Below are positions 10,371 to 21,227 of a stretch of 64,000 bases of DNA, piece after piece (within the stretch, counting starts at the first letter, position 1; each line of letters opens with the position of its first letter). Source of the stretch: Onthophagus taurus (taxonomy: Eukaryota > Arthropoda > Insecta > Coleoptera > Scarabaeidae). A model generated the notes under the pieces. The model was not told the origin of the DNA, did not search any database, and was given only the letters and a program-made list of their open reading frames with translations. A program made the position numbers and the translations under genes. Location: assembly GCF_036711975.1 (NCBI RefSeq), contig NC_091972.1, forward strand, positions 26,913,001-26,977,000. The letters run 5' to 3'.

Positions 10371-12149
10371 ATTTTATACCAGACTGCTAACCGCTACGTA
10401 AAAATTGGTAACGCGAGAAAGTGTTATTTTTGGATTTGTCCGCTATGGGGGCGCTGGTGGATTTTATAATAATAATGGATATGATTAAGAGATGGCAGCA
10501 CTATTTTTGATTTATATTCCCCCTCTTATATTTTCTTGTACTAATAATAAAAATTGTTTAATATTTCTTTTTTAATTAATAAATAAAATTTTATTGTAAG
10601 AAAACATTATACGTTTTCCGTAAAAACCATACGTTTCTACCAGTTTATTTTCATTAAAAAATAATATTAATTTTTAGAGAAATTTTTTCAATACTTTGAA
10701 CAATTTTAAGAGTTGTTCTATCTGGTTTTAAGTTAAGTACTTGGGGAAATCCCGAGATAACTGACAAGTTGTTTCCACCAGTTTCTACGGAAAAACTTGG
10801 TAAAGGCGGGCTTAACGTCGCAGGCGGAGTTTATTTTAGTTTATTTGCTTTAAATATCTATAATTATTATTTAAAACTAGTTATTAAACCTAAAATTATT
10901 GGTCTTTAATTGTAAACAAGCTTTATCTTTTATTAATATTTTGAAATAATATAGTAATTAGACAAGGGGTTAAAAGGCACGGAAACAAAATATATTAAAA
11001 GGTCGAGCTTGAGCGGAGAGTAGAGGATTTCCATTAAAGTCCATCCTAAATAAAATATTGAAACATTTATTATAGTACTTGAGGTAGAGGTACTTCAGAT
11101 AGAGATACTTGAGGTAGTGATAGAGGTACTTGAGATAGAGATAGAGGTACTTGAGGTAGGGGTACTTGGCTAGAGATACTTCAATGAAGTGGCGAACCAG
11201 TTCGCGTATCGTGTAGATCTAGCTTTATACAAGCATATGTTGTTTCTTCTAAGAAGAAAACCTTTCGGAAGAAGAACGCATCCCTGGAAGAGCTAGAGGT
11301 TGAGCTAGAGAGATAAAGATAAATAAATAAATAAACAAACAAAGATAAAATTATTCTTAATTTTTAAAATGTTATTTTCTTTGAAGAAAATTAATGTCTT
11401 TTTTATGTATGACTCTTTACGATTTTCTATTTTAATTTTATGTTTCAGATTTTTAATGATGCGAAGAATTAATTTAGTATGGAAAGATTTTATGTTGACG
11501 TTCTTATTCCCACTCGTTATCCCTCACTCTTTCACCTTTATCATCTGGCGAACGTTCCTTATGACCTTCAGTCCAATTTCATCCCTCATCATGTTGACTC
11601 AAGTTATTTAATTTTAAAGGAAATTTAAACGAGGATTTTAAACGTGTTAATTGTAAGTTTAAAAATTTTCTTTCTTTTTTAATTTCTTATATTTAGTTAT
11701 TATGGTTCTTTCTCTACAGGTTTGGTAATTTGTTTTGTCGTTAATTTTTAACATTTATTTTTAAACACTTTGAAAAACGAGATTTACGATGAATAGAAAA
11801 ACGCCATTTTAATTTTTTGGATTTTTCAATTTACTCTTCAAGTTTTTTACATTTGAATTTTTCGTAAACGGAATCTTTTTGAAGAAATACTCTGAAACAA
11901 TACTCTCTTCACTCTCGATGCTCCTACACCGACGGTAATTATATATATTTTTTATCTGTGTTTTTGTTATATCTGAATGTTCCTTAGTCCTGCCTGAAGA
12001 AGAACGATAATTGTTCGAAATCTTCGAAGATAGCACCGAAATAAAATATTTTCATCGTTTATACGACTTTTAATTTTTTTTAGCAGCAAAAAACCATACA
12101 ACTTACCTGGAAAAAAACCACCAAATCGATAATAGAGGCATCTCCAATA
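10371..12149. other. Gene-free DNA interrupting the Tc1 element
   Basis: No coding region is recognisable. An imperfect minisatellite of 'ACTTGAGGTAGAGGT'-like units lies at 11078-11180, and a GATA/AATA-type simple stretch at about 11300-11345. A small GC-rich patch is at 10795-10835. Nothing else can be supported. Confidence 0.5.
11078..11180. repeat. Imperfect minisatellite (ACTTGAGATAGAG-like units)
   Basis: Repeated units built from 'TACTTGAGGTAGAGG' and 'TACTTGAGATAGAGA', 14-24 bp long, in tandem with base changes and length variants. Confidence 0.7.
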
Positions 12150-12169
12150 GGCCCCGAGATCAAGAAAAC

Positions 12170-12385
12170 CTTAATTCCTCGGGAAAAATCAAGCAGGTGC
12201 CCCAACCTCTATGGTCTGCCCAAAATCCCCTCCCTCAGGAAGGCTGCTCCGGATCGGGGACGGTGTAGGACCGTTTTCCAAGTGGCTGACAAGTGCAGGG
12301 CGTCATCTCTCTTGTTGAAGGTACCGTTCTTCTCTATTTCGATGGACTCGCGGATGAGTCTGGTGCTTCAATGTGGAACGTTGGC
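12170..12385 (-). pseudogene. Penelope-like retroelement fragment (end of the GIY-YIG region)
   Basis: Minus-strand translation gives a short conserved block, TRLIRESIEIEKNGTFNKRD followed by LHLSATWKTVL. This resembles the end of the GIY-YIG endonuclease region of Penelope-like elements ('IREA(I/L)EI....NFNRE.....LS..W'). An in-frame stop precedes it and nothing upstream is preserved. The fragment abuts the 795-bp tandem array at about 12386. The family call rests on this one block. Confidence 0.5.
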
Positions 12386-14935
12386 TATTTCCATATCTGA
12401 AGCTTCTAGTTTTCCATATATACATATACATAGAATAATCATGCAAAATAATTTGATATTAAAATAGTATTATTTAAGTGTTTGCCTAACCTATTCTTTG
12501 ATATGGACTCCCCTGCTGATAGAATGAGAGTCATTCAGCTTGCGCATACTACATATCAATCCTATTATTCCACGTGGAAAATAACCATGATGCTCTGATC
12601 TCAATGAGAGTTAGTACTTTCATAGAGGCATTGTCGTTAGCGAGGCTTCCAAACCCTCCAGCATGCCTATGAAGTGGGTATAGTTGCATCATGGTTATTT
12701 TCCACGTGGAATAATAGGATTGATATGCTGTATGTCCAAGCCGAATGAGTCTCATTCTGTCAGCGGAAGGAGTCGATATCAAAGGATAGGTTCGGCAAAC
12801 ACTTAAATAATACTATTTTAATATTCAATTATTTTGCACGAATTTTCTATTTATATGTACATATGGTACACTGGCTCAAGATATAGAAGTATTCAACATA
12901 TTTTCCACGAGGAATTATAATAAAAATTGCATATATACGTATAACTAAAATATTCGTGCAAAATAATTTGATATTAAAATACTATTATTTAAGTATTTGC
13001 CTAACCTACCATTTAAATGACTCCACGTATCTATCGACTAGAAGTCTGGCCCCTAGTTAGAAAAAAAATAATTTTGATTAAATTCACTATAACTAAAGAA
13101 CGGTTTGACCGATTTTAATGTTCTATATCTCAAACGAAAGCTTGCGTCTGGCTGCATAATTATGTGTAAAGCATATTGAACACTTCCATATCTGAAGCTG
13201 CTAGTTTTCCATATGTATATGTAAATAGAATAATCATGCAAAATAATTTGATATTAAAATAGTATTATTTAAGTGTTTGCCTAACCTATTCTTTGATATG
13301 GACTCCCCTGCTGATAGAATGAGAGTCATTCAGCTTGCGCATACTACATATCAATCCTATTATTCCACGTGGAATATAACCATGATGCTCTGATCTCAAT
13401 GACAGTTAGTACTTTCATGGAGGCATTGTCGTTAGCGAGGCTTCCAAACCCTCCAGCATGCCTATGAAGTGGGTATAGTTGCATCATGGTTATTTTGCAC
13501 GTGGAATAATAGGATTGATATGCTGTATGCCCAAGCCGAATGACTCTCATTCTGTCAGCGGAAGGAGTCGATATCAAAGGATAGGTTCGGCAAACACTTA
13601 AATAATACTATTTTAATATTAAGTTATTTTACACGAATTTTCTATTTATATGTACATATGGTACACTGACTCAAGATATAGAATTATTCAATATATTTTC
13701 CACGAGGAATTATACTAAAAATTGCATATACAGCGTGTCCCGTATCTTCCGCATCAGAGCATTATACGGTTGTAGAATACATTATTCTGAAGCGATCTTT
13801 CTAATAAATTTTTTTCGAAATGTTTATAATAACCGCACGGGAACTGTTTAACAACCACCAATAACGGACGACTTTGATTCACCGAAAAAGTTTATTTCTC
13901 TTTCCGTGACGAATCTATTGGTGAGTACACATGGGAAACGAGTTATCATCGGCGTAGCGGACCGGCCGAAGGAGGCACCGACTACCTGAGGCTGATTTGC
14001 GATCTGCTGATTGGACGAAAAACAGTTCGTTTAAACAGTTCCCGTGCGGTTATTATAAACATTTCGAAAAAATTTTATTAGAAAGATCGCTTCAGAATAA
14101 TGTATCGTACAATCGTATAATGCTCTGATGCGGAAGATACGGGACAAGCTGTATACGTATAACTAAAATATTCGTGCAAAATAATTTGATATTAAAATAC
14201 TATTATTTAAGTATTTGTCTAACCTACCATTTAAATGACTCCACGTATCTATCGACTGAAAGTCTGGCCCCTAGTTAGAAAAAAAATAATTTTGATTAAA
14301 TTCGCTATAACTAAAGAACGGTTTGACCGATTTTAATGTTCTATATCTTAAACGAAAGCTTGCGTCTGGCTGAATAATTATGTGTAAAGTATATTGAACA
14401 CTTCCATATCTGAATCTGCTAGTTTTACATATGTATATGTAAATAGAATAATCATGCAAAATAATTTGATATTAAAATAGTATTATTTAAGTGTATGCCT
14501 AACCTATTCTTTGGTATGGACTCCCTCTGCTGATAGAATGAGAGTCATTCGGCTTGCGCATACTATATATCAATCCTATTATTCCACGTGGAAAATAACC
14601 ATAATGCTCTGATCTCAATGAGAGGTAGTACTTTCATGGAGGCATTGTCGTTAGCGAGGCTTACAAACCCTCCAGCATGCCTATGAAGTGGGTATATCTG
14701 CATCATGATTATTTTCCACGTGGAATAATAGGATTGATATGTAGTATGCGCAAGCCGAATGACTCTCATTCTGTCAGCGGAAGGAGTCGATATCAAAGGA
14801 TAGGTTCGGCAAACACTTAAATAATACTATTTTAATATTAAATAATTTTGCACGAATGTTCAATTCATATGTACATATGGTACACTAGCTCAAGATATGG
14901 AAGTATTCAATATATTTTCCACAAGGAATAATATT
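12386..14935. repeat. Tandem array of a 795-bp unit, 2.7 copies, each containing a ~400-bp palindrome
   Basis: Corresponding points fall at 12491, 13286 and 14504: a spacing of exactly 795 bp, then 795 + 423, where the extra 423 bp is a MITE plus its duplicated TA. Each unit holds an inverted repeat (first copy: arms about 12442-12593 and 12686-12838). The arms contain CCACGTGGAAAATAACCATG and its complement and end in matching 'GCAAAATAATTTGATATTAA' sequence. The third copy is cut off near 14935. Open frames in the arms (77 codons on the minus strand of each copy) are by-products of the repeat with no known domain. Confidence 0.85.
13731..14151. mobile_element. 421-bp MITE (family A), TA target duplication proven by empty site
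   Basis: The ends CAGCGTGTCCCGTATCTTCC and its complement extend as inverted repeats of about 115 bp. TA is present on both sides (13729-13730, 14152-14153). The neighbouring 795-bp unit preserves the unoccupied site at 12931-12940 (GCATATATACG), which equals the left flank joined to the right flank with a single TA. It has no coding capacity. A deleted second copy is at 24452-24710 and an end fragment at 55681-55716. Confidence 0.92.
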
Positions 14936-16039
14936 TTTAATATTTTAATAATAATATTTTATTTCTCCATTTTACAAAAAAGCATAGAGTGCGTCAATTT
15001 AACAATAATTACATTGTGATATAATACAAATTGAATTCAAACATTAAATTGGAAAAACATGTCAATGGTATATATCGGATTTTCCGTGACAATAGCTTTC
15101 AGTCTCCTCCGGAATCTTGGAACTGGCAGATTCTTTAAACATGATTCTTCTCTCGTTTGTGCCCATAGTTTAAGCTAGATTTACGCTAAGTTTTCTTTAT
15201 TTATTCTCGTTTTCCTCACCATTACCACTAATAAGAATTTTTTATTTTTATTTTAGTACCTAAATTAGTTTATGTAAGTAGTCGTTATTAGACTATATGC
15301 GATAAGATAATTTATAATAATTAGTATTGTAGCGTCTATGTTCGAATATATGCCTTAAATATTGTATTTTTTCTTTAATTTATTTAAATAGATTATATTT
15401 ATTTATTTCTTTCATAATTTGTTTCAATAGTTGATCCCACGGTTAGGCACGGAGGCCCTAGCGTTTGCTTTACATAACTTTTATTTTATTTAATTTTTTT
15501 TTCTTTAATAGATGCGTGCGCCAATTCACGCCATCAAATCACTAAACAAGATACACTAAAAGACATTTCCACATTTAAAGATTGTTATTATTTTCTTCAG
15601 TAAAATGTTTATTAGTCCTACTTCATTTTGGTGCGTTTTTAAGATTCTTTCTAAGGAGAATTTTAAATAGTAACGATTGTATCTAAGTAACACCAATGAA
15701 CTTTATGTATTAATTGTTAGCTATCGACCCTTAAACATTAAACCCTTGAGCAAAGTGAAAGCATTTTATTCCTCGGATAATGAGAGAGATGAAGAAAACT
15801 TTTTCAGATGCTAGTTCTTTGATGTCATTTAGATACAGTGTATATATATATATAGGTGACGTCCTTTGAGGTCGGGGCTAATTGATCGTCTCTTTTCTTA
15901 TTATGACTCTATCTCACTTATCTACATTTATTCTCTTTTTGAGAATAAACAGTGCGTGATGCAACCCAACATATACAGTTGCCGATTTTATACATATGGT
16001 TAGCAATCTGGAGTAGTATAATCAATGATACTACCAAGT
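14936..16039. other. Gene-free AT-rich stretch
   Basis: No supportable gene. A short (TA)n run occurs at about 15840-15855. The stretch ends where the second half of the interrupted Tc1 transposase begins. Confidence 0.5.
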
Positions 16040-16374
16040 ATCGTGGAGTTAAATGTTGGCGAAAATTACATTTTTCAGCAGGATGGAGCGGCTTGTCATA
16101 CGGCCAAAACTACAAAAAAGTGGTTTGCGATCAAAATATTAATGTTCTGTATTGGCCTAGCAACAGTCCAGATCTGAATGTAATTGAAACAGTGTGGCAC
16201 AAAATGAAACAAACTTTGAGGAACAACCCACAACGGACATTGCCAGAACTTAAAGCCAAAATAAAGCAAATTTGGGATGGATTTACTCCTGAACAGTGTA
16301 GAACCTTTGTGAATTCAATGCCCAACCGAATTCAAGCGGTTATAAAATCTAAGGGCGATGTTACTCCATATTAG
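16040..16374 (+). pseudogene. Tc1-like transposase, 3' half (second Asp and Glu)
   Basis: After a frame change near 16060-16110 the coding line reads NYIFQQDGAACHTAKTT, containing the second catalytic Asp. It continues as NVLYWPSNSPDLNVIETVWH, containing the catalytic Glu, and ends in a normal Tc1 C-terminus (FVNSMPNRIQAVIKSKGD) with a stop at 16372-16374. This completes the DD34E set begun by the half at 9645-10370. Confidence 0.85.
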
Positions 16375-16623
16375 AAATACAAATCGTGCAGTGTCCCAAT
16401 ATTTAGTTGTCAGGCAAAATTTAAATTTTTCTAGTTTAATTAGAAGTAATAGGATATGTATTTTGTTTTTGTGTAGTTCATTAGATAAAATGTTGTTAAT
16501 TGTCTAGTTAAATGATATTAATTTGAAAAATGTATTAAAACAAAATAATCTGTTCAATTGTTGTTAATAAATTAATCGTTATATAAATTCTATTATGTCC
16601 CAATATATAGTTGTTAGGGCTCG

Positions 16624-19275
16624 TATATATATTTTCCTTTTTTTTTTTTGCGCAGAGGGGGGGGAAAATGCCTTACGCACCCCAGCCTACTGATGGCCCT
16701 ATAGTTCGTGGGTCGGAAAAATCGTATTTCGGCCGGGAGTGTGGGACTACAATTAATTAGCCCCTGCTAACCACTAAAAACCCCCCCTCTCTTCTCCCGG
16801 GCCACCCTTCAGGGTATTTCTACGGAAGTCAACTCTATTGTTTACGTCTCATAGTAGAGCCGCCGTTATATCCAGGATTCAATTGCAAAAAAAAAAAATA
16901 TTGATGGTTACTATTAATTTTATTAAGGTTGTCTTTATTAAGGTTTATTAAGGTAGTTTCCACAGAAATTTTATATTACCTTATGTGAATAAGGTAACAA
17001 ATTTTTTAACATTACTAAAGTGTACAAAAAATAAAAAGTTTATTGTTAACCCATTTACGATGAAGGTGTGAAATTATTGTAAAATTTCAAGACTTATTAC
17101 AAAAAAACATATCAACTCAAGAAAAAAAAATCGCAAAAGCCTTATGTTAAAAAAAAGGGAAAAAAATGTGAAGAAATGGTGCGTAAACGCATTAATGGTC
17201 GTAAATGGCTTGAAATTATTGAGACTTTCTATAATATTAAACGGTCAAATTAATAATTAAATAATAATTAAATGAGATTAGAAAAAAATATTACTAATGG
17301 AAATTAAGAGATGATTTTTACATCGAATTTTAACTAAATTCTTTAACTTTACGAAGATATACAGTACAGAAACGTATTTTAAAATTAAGAAACATTTTTT
17401 TTCACTTATTAAAGTTCAATTATTTTATTTTAATGAATATATTTCACTATTTTTGTTCGAATCCAAGGCGCGCTCAACATTAAGCTGGTGTCGGGCGCCC
17501 GGCACTTCAGTGTTGAAGAGACCGAAGAGACCACAAGGCTAGAGCACAGGTTCGAGAGAAAATGAGTACGCCCCTCCAGTCTCCGATTCTTCGGCCGTAC
17601 TCGGCAAAGCGACCGTGCGGGGGATTTGTTTTCTGTCTTTTACGCCATGTAGCAAATAAGGCTGGGGCGATAGTACAAAAATTAATAATGTTTTAGTAAT
17701 TATAGTAGTAATTTTAATAAATAACGATATTTTCTTAACAGTTTATAAACACTGAATATTTTCTTTTAGCAAATTTTTTGTATGCAAAAATGTGCGGAGT
17801 ACTCCCTACAACCATAGAAAAATATAACACAATTTTATTGAAATCTTTGCTAACTTATTATATGTATTGTCATTTATTACCTTTCCACACTAGTAAAAAC
17901 TAAACAAATATTCCATTTATAATAATTAACGATATTAATATTAATTTTTCGAAAACTGCTATTAAAAGTTGATTTTTGCGTAGTACTTAGCGACCGTCCA
18001 AACGATAGTTTTTTGTCAACAGGACGTAATAGTATATTAAAACACAAGTTTCGTAAGACACGCTTGAAATGCACGAATTCAAGTTGAAAAACGAGTGGCG
18101 AAGCCACGAGTTTTTTAATGAATGAGTGCTTTAAGTCTTATGAAACGTGTTTTTTTATGCTATTTTTTGTAATTCGCGTTTTTATACTTTTAAAAAAAAA
18201 AATAAAGTAAATTTTGGCAATGTTGGGAAATAGGTATGTAGCAGTTGATAACACCGGAACACTTGAAAATAGAAACTTTGAATTGACAATTAGAAACTGT
18301 CAAAATACAAAATATATTCACCTGAAAAAAAAAGTTAAGAAGTAGATTTTTTTTTTTTTTTTTTCTTTTTTCTTCTTCTTCTCTTAATTAATGACCCAAT
18401 GTTACCAACTTGAACTGGTTCCATAAAATGTTACTAAAATCTCATTACAGCATCGGATGCTGTAAGGAGTCTCATTACAGCACCCGTTTGAGTACTGTTA
18501 TAGCTTCCATTACCGTAGCGAATTACAAAAAGACTTTTACGTTCAGCTACGACAAGTCAATCAAAGAATTTGATACTATTAATTGTTAATTTATTGTTAT
18601 GAACAAATTATAAACACAAAACAATCAACATTTAATTGTTTTATCATTTCATTTCATGTTTAAATGCAAATTTATAATAGTACATTTTTGTTCAATATGT
18701 GAGGTTAAATCGATGTGACGTTAAGTTTTTGACATACATACATATGTATACATATGTATGTCACATTAAATGAATTCTAAATGTTATTATACAGAATTTG
18801 GTCTTTTTATTAATTTAAAACTTTAGAATACTCAGTTTTCGAAAAAATATTGTTTAATACACGACAGTGAAATTCTTTTGCATTCGAGAAAGAAAGTTTT
18901 TTTTGCGAGCTTTAGCGAGCAAAAAAAATCGTTCGAGAAGTGTCATTTCGCTATCTTGTATCAAAAATAACTATTTTATACCTAACACATTTTTGCAAAT
19001 ACGTTTTTAGAAACTGGTTTGTATACGTTTGTCAAAATCGAATATTTTGGTTGTAAATTTTATAATTATTAAGTAATTTCGTTGATTGCTTAACGTATTG
19101 AAAAAAATTTAAATAAAAATTATTATACTTATAATTTTCAGATATTTACCAATAAGTATTTAAATTACGAGGGTTGAAATTAAATTTTAGAAAAGATTAT
19201 CAAACATTCGAATGACATATGAACATAACCTCACATAACCTAACTTTTTATTGTCAATCACTAAATATCAGAAAA
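16624..19275. other. Gene-free region upstream of MTG1
   Basis: No coding region can be supported. Two GC-rich islands (about 16650-16880 and 17465-17680) stand out in AT-rich DNA; the first is followed by an A-run (about 16888). They may be ends of unrecognised retroelements. Small hairpins occur at 18080-18115 (AAAACGAGTGGCGAAGCCAC with complement), 18895-18930 and 18729-18762 (ACATACATATGTATAC, near-palindromic). A promoter for MTG1 presumably lies in the last few hundred bases, but no core element was identified. Confidence 0.45.
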
Positions 19276-20232
19276 ATGGTACAAAAATTAGTATCCGAAA
19301 CGTTTAGAAGTACTTTTAGAGTAATAGATCAAGAAGTATTGCGATGGTTTCCTGGTCATATGGGAAGAGGTTTAAAGCAAATGCAACAAAAATTAAAATC
19401 TGTGGATTGTGTATTAGAAGTGCACGATGCAAGAATTCCAATATCTGGACGAAATAATGATTTTAAAACGATAATATTCGGTGTTAAGCCTCACATATTA
19501 GTGTTAAATAAAGTGGATTTAATTGATAGCAAGCACATAATTAACATTAAGAATTACTTTAAAGATAAAAACCAACAAATTGTGTTAACAAACTGCAAGA
19601 ACCAACACTGTAAAGGAATACAGAAATTGTTACCAATGACATGTGACTTAATCTCAAAATCTGATAGATTTAATAGGAATAATTTGAATGAATTTTGTGT
19701 AATGATAATCGGGGTGCCAAATGTGGGTAAATCTTCATTAATAAATGCTTTAAGAAATCGGTATTTACACAAAAGTAAAGCTTCACCAGTTGGAGCTAAT
19801 CCTGGGATCACTAAAAGTGTTTTAACTCGAATTAAAATATCTGAAAATCCTTTGATTTACACACTAGATACTCCGGGAATATTAACACCAAACGTACCAA
19901 ATACAGAAATAGGTTTAAAGTTGGCACTTTGTAATTTAACTCAAAACCATCTAATTGGCGAAAGTATAATCGCAGATTATTTGTTGTATTGGCTTAACAA
20001 ACATGAAAATTTTAATTATTTAAAAACTTTTAATTTAACCGAAAAGTCTGATGATATACTAACCATTTTAGCACAAATAGCACTAGCAAAACAAAAAATA
20101 ATAAAATGTAAAGATGTTGCAACTGGTAGTTATGTCTATAAACCGGACTTAAACACAGCTGCAAAAATCATGTTAGAACACTTTTCAAATGGTTCTTTAG
20201 GAAAAATTATGTTAGATGTTGATTTAATTTAA
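19276..20232 (+). CDS. MTG1: Mitochondrial ribosome-associated GTPase 1 (MTG1)
   Basis: A single-exon protein of 318 residues from the ATG at 19276 (MVQKLVSETF). An in-frame ATG at 19219 would add 19 residues, but the later start matches the family's short basic, mitochondrial-targeting-like N-terminus. MTG1 is a YlqF/RbgA-family circularly permuted GTPase that helps assemble the large mitochondrial ribosomal subunit at the inner membrane. Diagnostic order is present: RWFPGHMGRGLKQMQ, then DARIPISGRN, then G4 LNKVDL (codons near 19504), then G1 GVPNVGKSS (19711-19737), a TRVxxNPG-like G2 segment (GANPGITKS), and G3 DTPG (19867-19878). The C-terminal helical domain ends MLDVDLI. Length and motif set are complete, so it appears functional. 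It is flanked by a MITE 60 bp downstream. Confidence 0.95.
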   Translation: MVQKLVSETFRSTFRVIDQEVLRWFPGHMGRGLKQMQQKLKSVDCVLEVHDARIPISGRNNDFKTIIFGVKPHILVLNKVDLIDSKHIINIKNYFKDKNQQIVLTNCKNQHCKGIQKLLPMTCDLISKSDRFNRNNLNEFCVMIIGVPNVGKSSLINALRNRYLHKSKASPVGANPGITKSVLTRIKISENPLIYTLDTPGILTPNVPNTEIGLKLALCNLTQNHLIGESIIADYLLYWLNKHENFNYLKTFNLTEKSDDILTILAQIALAKQKIIKCKDVATGSYVYKPDLNTAAKIMLEHFSNGSLGKIMLDVDLI

Positions 20233-20236
20233 TAAA
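20231..20236 (+). promoter_or_regulatory. MTG1 polyadenylation signal overlapping the stop codon
   Basis: AATAAA overlaps the last two bases of the TAA stop (TAATAAA). No other AATAAA lies before the MITE at 20296, so the 3' UTR should be very short if this signal is used. Confidence 0.6.
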
Positions 20237-20295
20237 TGGTTTTTTAAATTAACTTTTATTTTTTTAATCACAAACTCTTTTCTTTTGAGATTGTA

Positions 20296-21010
20296 CAGTG
20301 TGTCCCAGGATAGATGTTACAAGAGGTATAATGACTGAAAAAATTTTGAAATTTATTTTGAGGCTAAGGAATTAAGCCCTGCTTGGTGTGAAGAGAATTT
20401 TAAGAATATTTTCATATTTTGAAAACAAAGGCGGCCTTGACAATGAATCGAAAACTATTTTTAGTTTAGGTAAAGTAATCTTTTTGATCATGATACGGAA
20501 AAATTTTATTAAGAAAAGTTTTTCAAAATGAGAAATTATGGTCTTATACAATATTTCAGAAGGATCTATCTACTTTGGTTGAACCATCACATTTTAGTTT
20601 AAATAACATAAATATTGTATAATATTTGAAATTTGAACTAAAACTGAGGGAAAATACAATTTATTTGTGAATATTTGCGACTACTTAAGTCATTTTTTTT
20701 CATGGCATTTTTCATTGCTTTTTTTAATCAATGTAGGTAGATCTTTCTGAAATTTTGCATAGTTGCATAATTTTTCATTCTGAACAACTTTTCTTAATGA
20801 TATTTTGCTGTATCATGAACAAAAAGCTTACTTTACCAGAACTCAAAATAGTTTTCGCTTCAGTATCAACGCCGAGGTGATTTACAAAATATGAAAATAT
20901 ACTTATAATTCTCTCCACACTAAGCAGGGCTTAATTCCTCAGCCTTAAAATAAAATTAAAAAAATTTTAAATCATTATACCTCTTGTAACATCTATCTTG
21001 GGACACACTG
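20296..21010. mobile_element. 715-bp MITE with ~290-bp inverted ends (family B)
   Basis: The ends CAGTGTGTCCCAGGATAGAT and its complement are flanked by TA (20294-20295, 21011-21012). The inverted repeat runs through most of each half. Same family as 52301-53182, which still carries the DNA-binding domain of the transposase. This copy lacks any coding segment. Confidence 0.88.
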
Positions 21011-21012
21011 TA

Positions 21013-21227
21013 TATTTATGTATGTATGTAATTTCATGTGGGGGTGAATTCCTTCACAGCACTTAGGCCTCAGCGAACCCTTTGTGGATCCCCACAATTT
21101 ACAGTTCATTCAGGGGTCTGAAAACCAGCCCAAGGTTTTAATGGGCGTTAATATAGAACAGAAGGGTATGTTCTAGGGATGTTACGGAGGTGAGTCTTTA
21201 ATCAATACTTAAAATATTAATTAGATA
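21013..21227. other. Unassigned stretch between MITE and hAT relic
   Basis: A GC-richer segment (about 21040-21180) with no recognisable protein; possibly the end of an unidentified retroelement. Confidence 0.3.

Larger units (their letters stand above)
9278..16623 (+). mobile_element. Tc1-family transposon with doubled (IR/DR-type) ends, split by ~5.7 kb of inserted DNA
   Basis: The left end starts CGAGCCCTAACAACTATATA followed by TTGGGACA, and the right end (16596-16623) is its exact reverse complement. Both are flanked by TA (9276-9277, 16624-16625). A second pair of related sites lies inside: CTGACAACTTAATATTGGGA at 9481 and its near-complement at 16391-16413. Each end thus carries two direct copies of a transposase-site-like motif, the layout called IR/DR in Sleeping Beauty-type Tc1 elements. 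The transposase gene is broken into a 5' half (9645-10370) and 3' half (16040-16374); the DNA between them is later insertion. The uninterrupted element would be about 1.65 kb, normal for Tc1. Confidence 0.85.

Noticed and set aside
11809..12036. 75-codon minus-strand frame
   Set aside because: Low-complexity Ser/Lys/Asn translation with no domain; AT-rich background frame.
12549..14796. A 77-codon minus-strand frame (MISTPSADRMR...) conserved three times
   Set aside because: It lies in the palindromic arm of the 795-bp unit. Repetition of the DNA explains it; no start context, domain or codon signature is seen.
10389..15950. A possible large transposon carrying the tandem array, inserted into the Tc1 gene as one unit
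   Set aside because: No inverted or direct terminal repeats could be found at the two Tc1 breakpoints, so the interruption may be several events.
18729..18762. Regulatory palindrome upstream of MTG1 (ACATACATATGTATAC...)
   Set aside because: Simple TA/CA repeat; symmetry is off by four bases and 500 bp from the gene.
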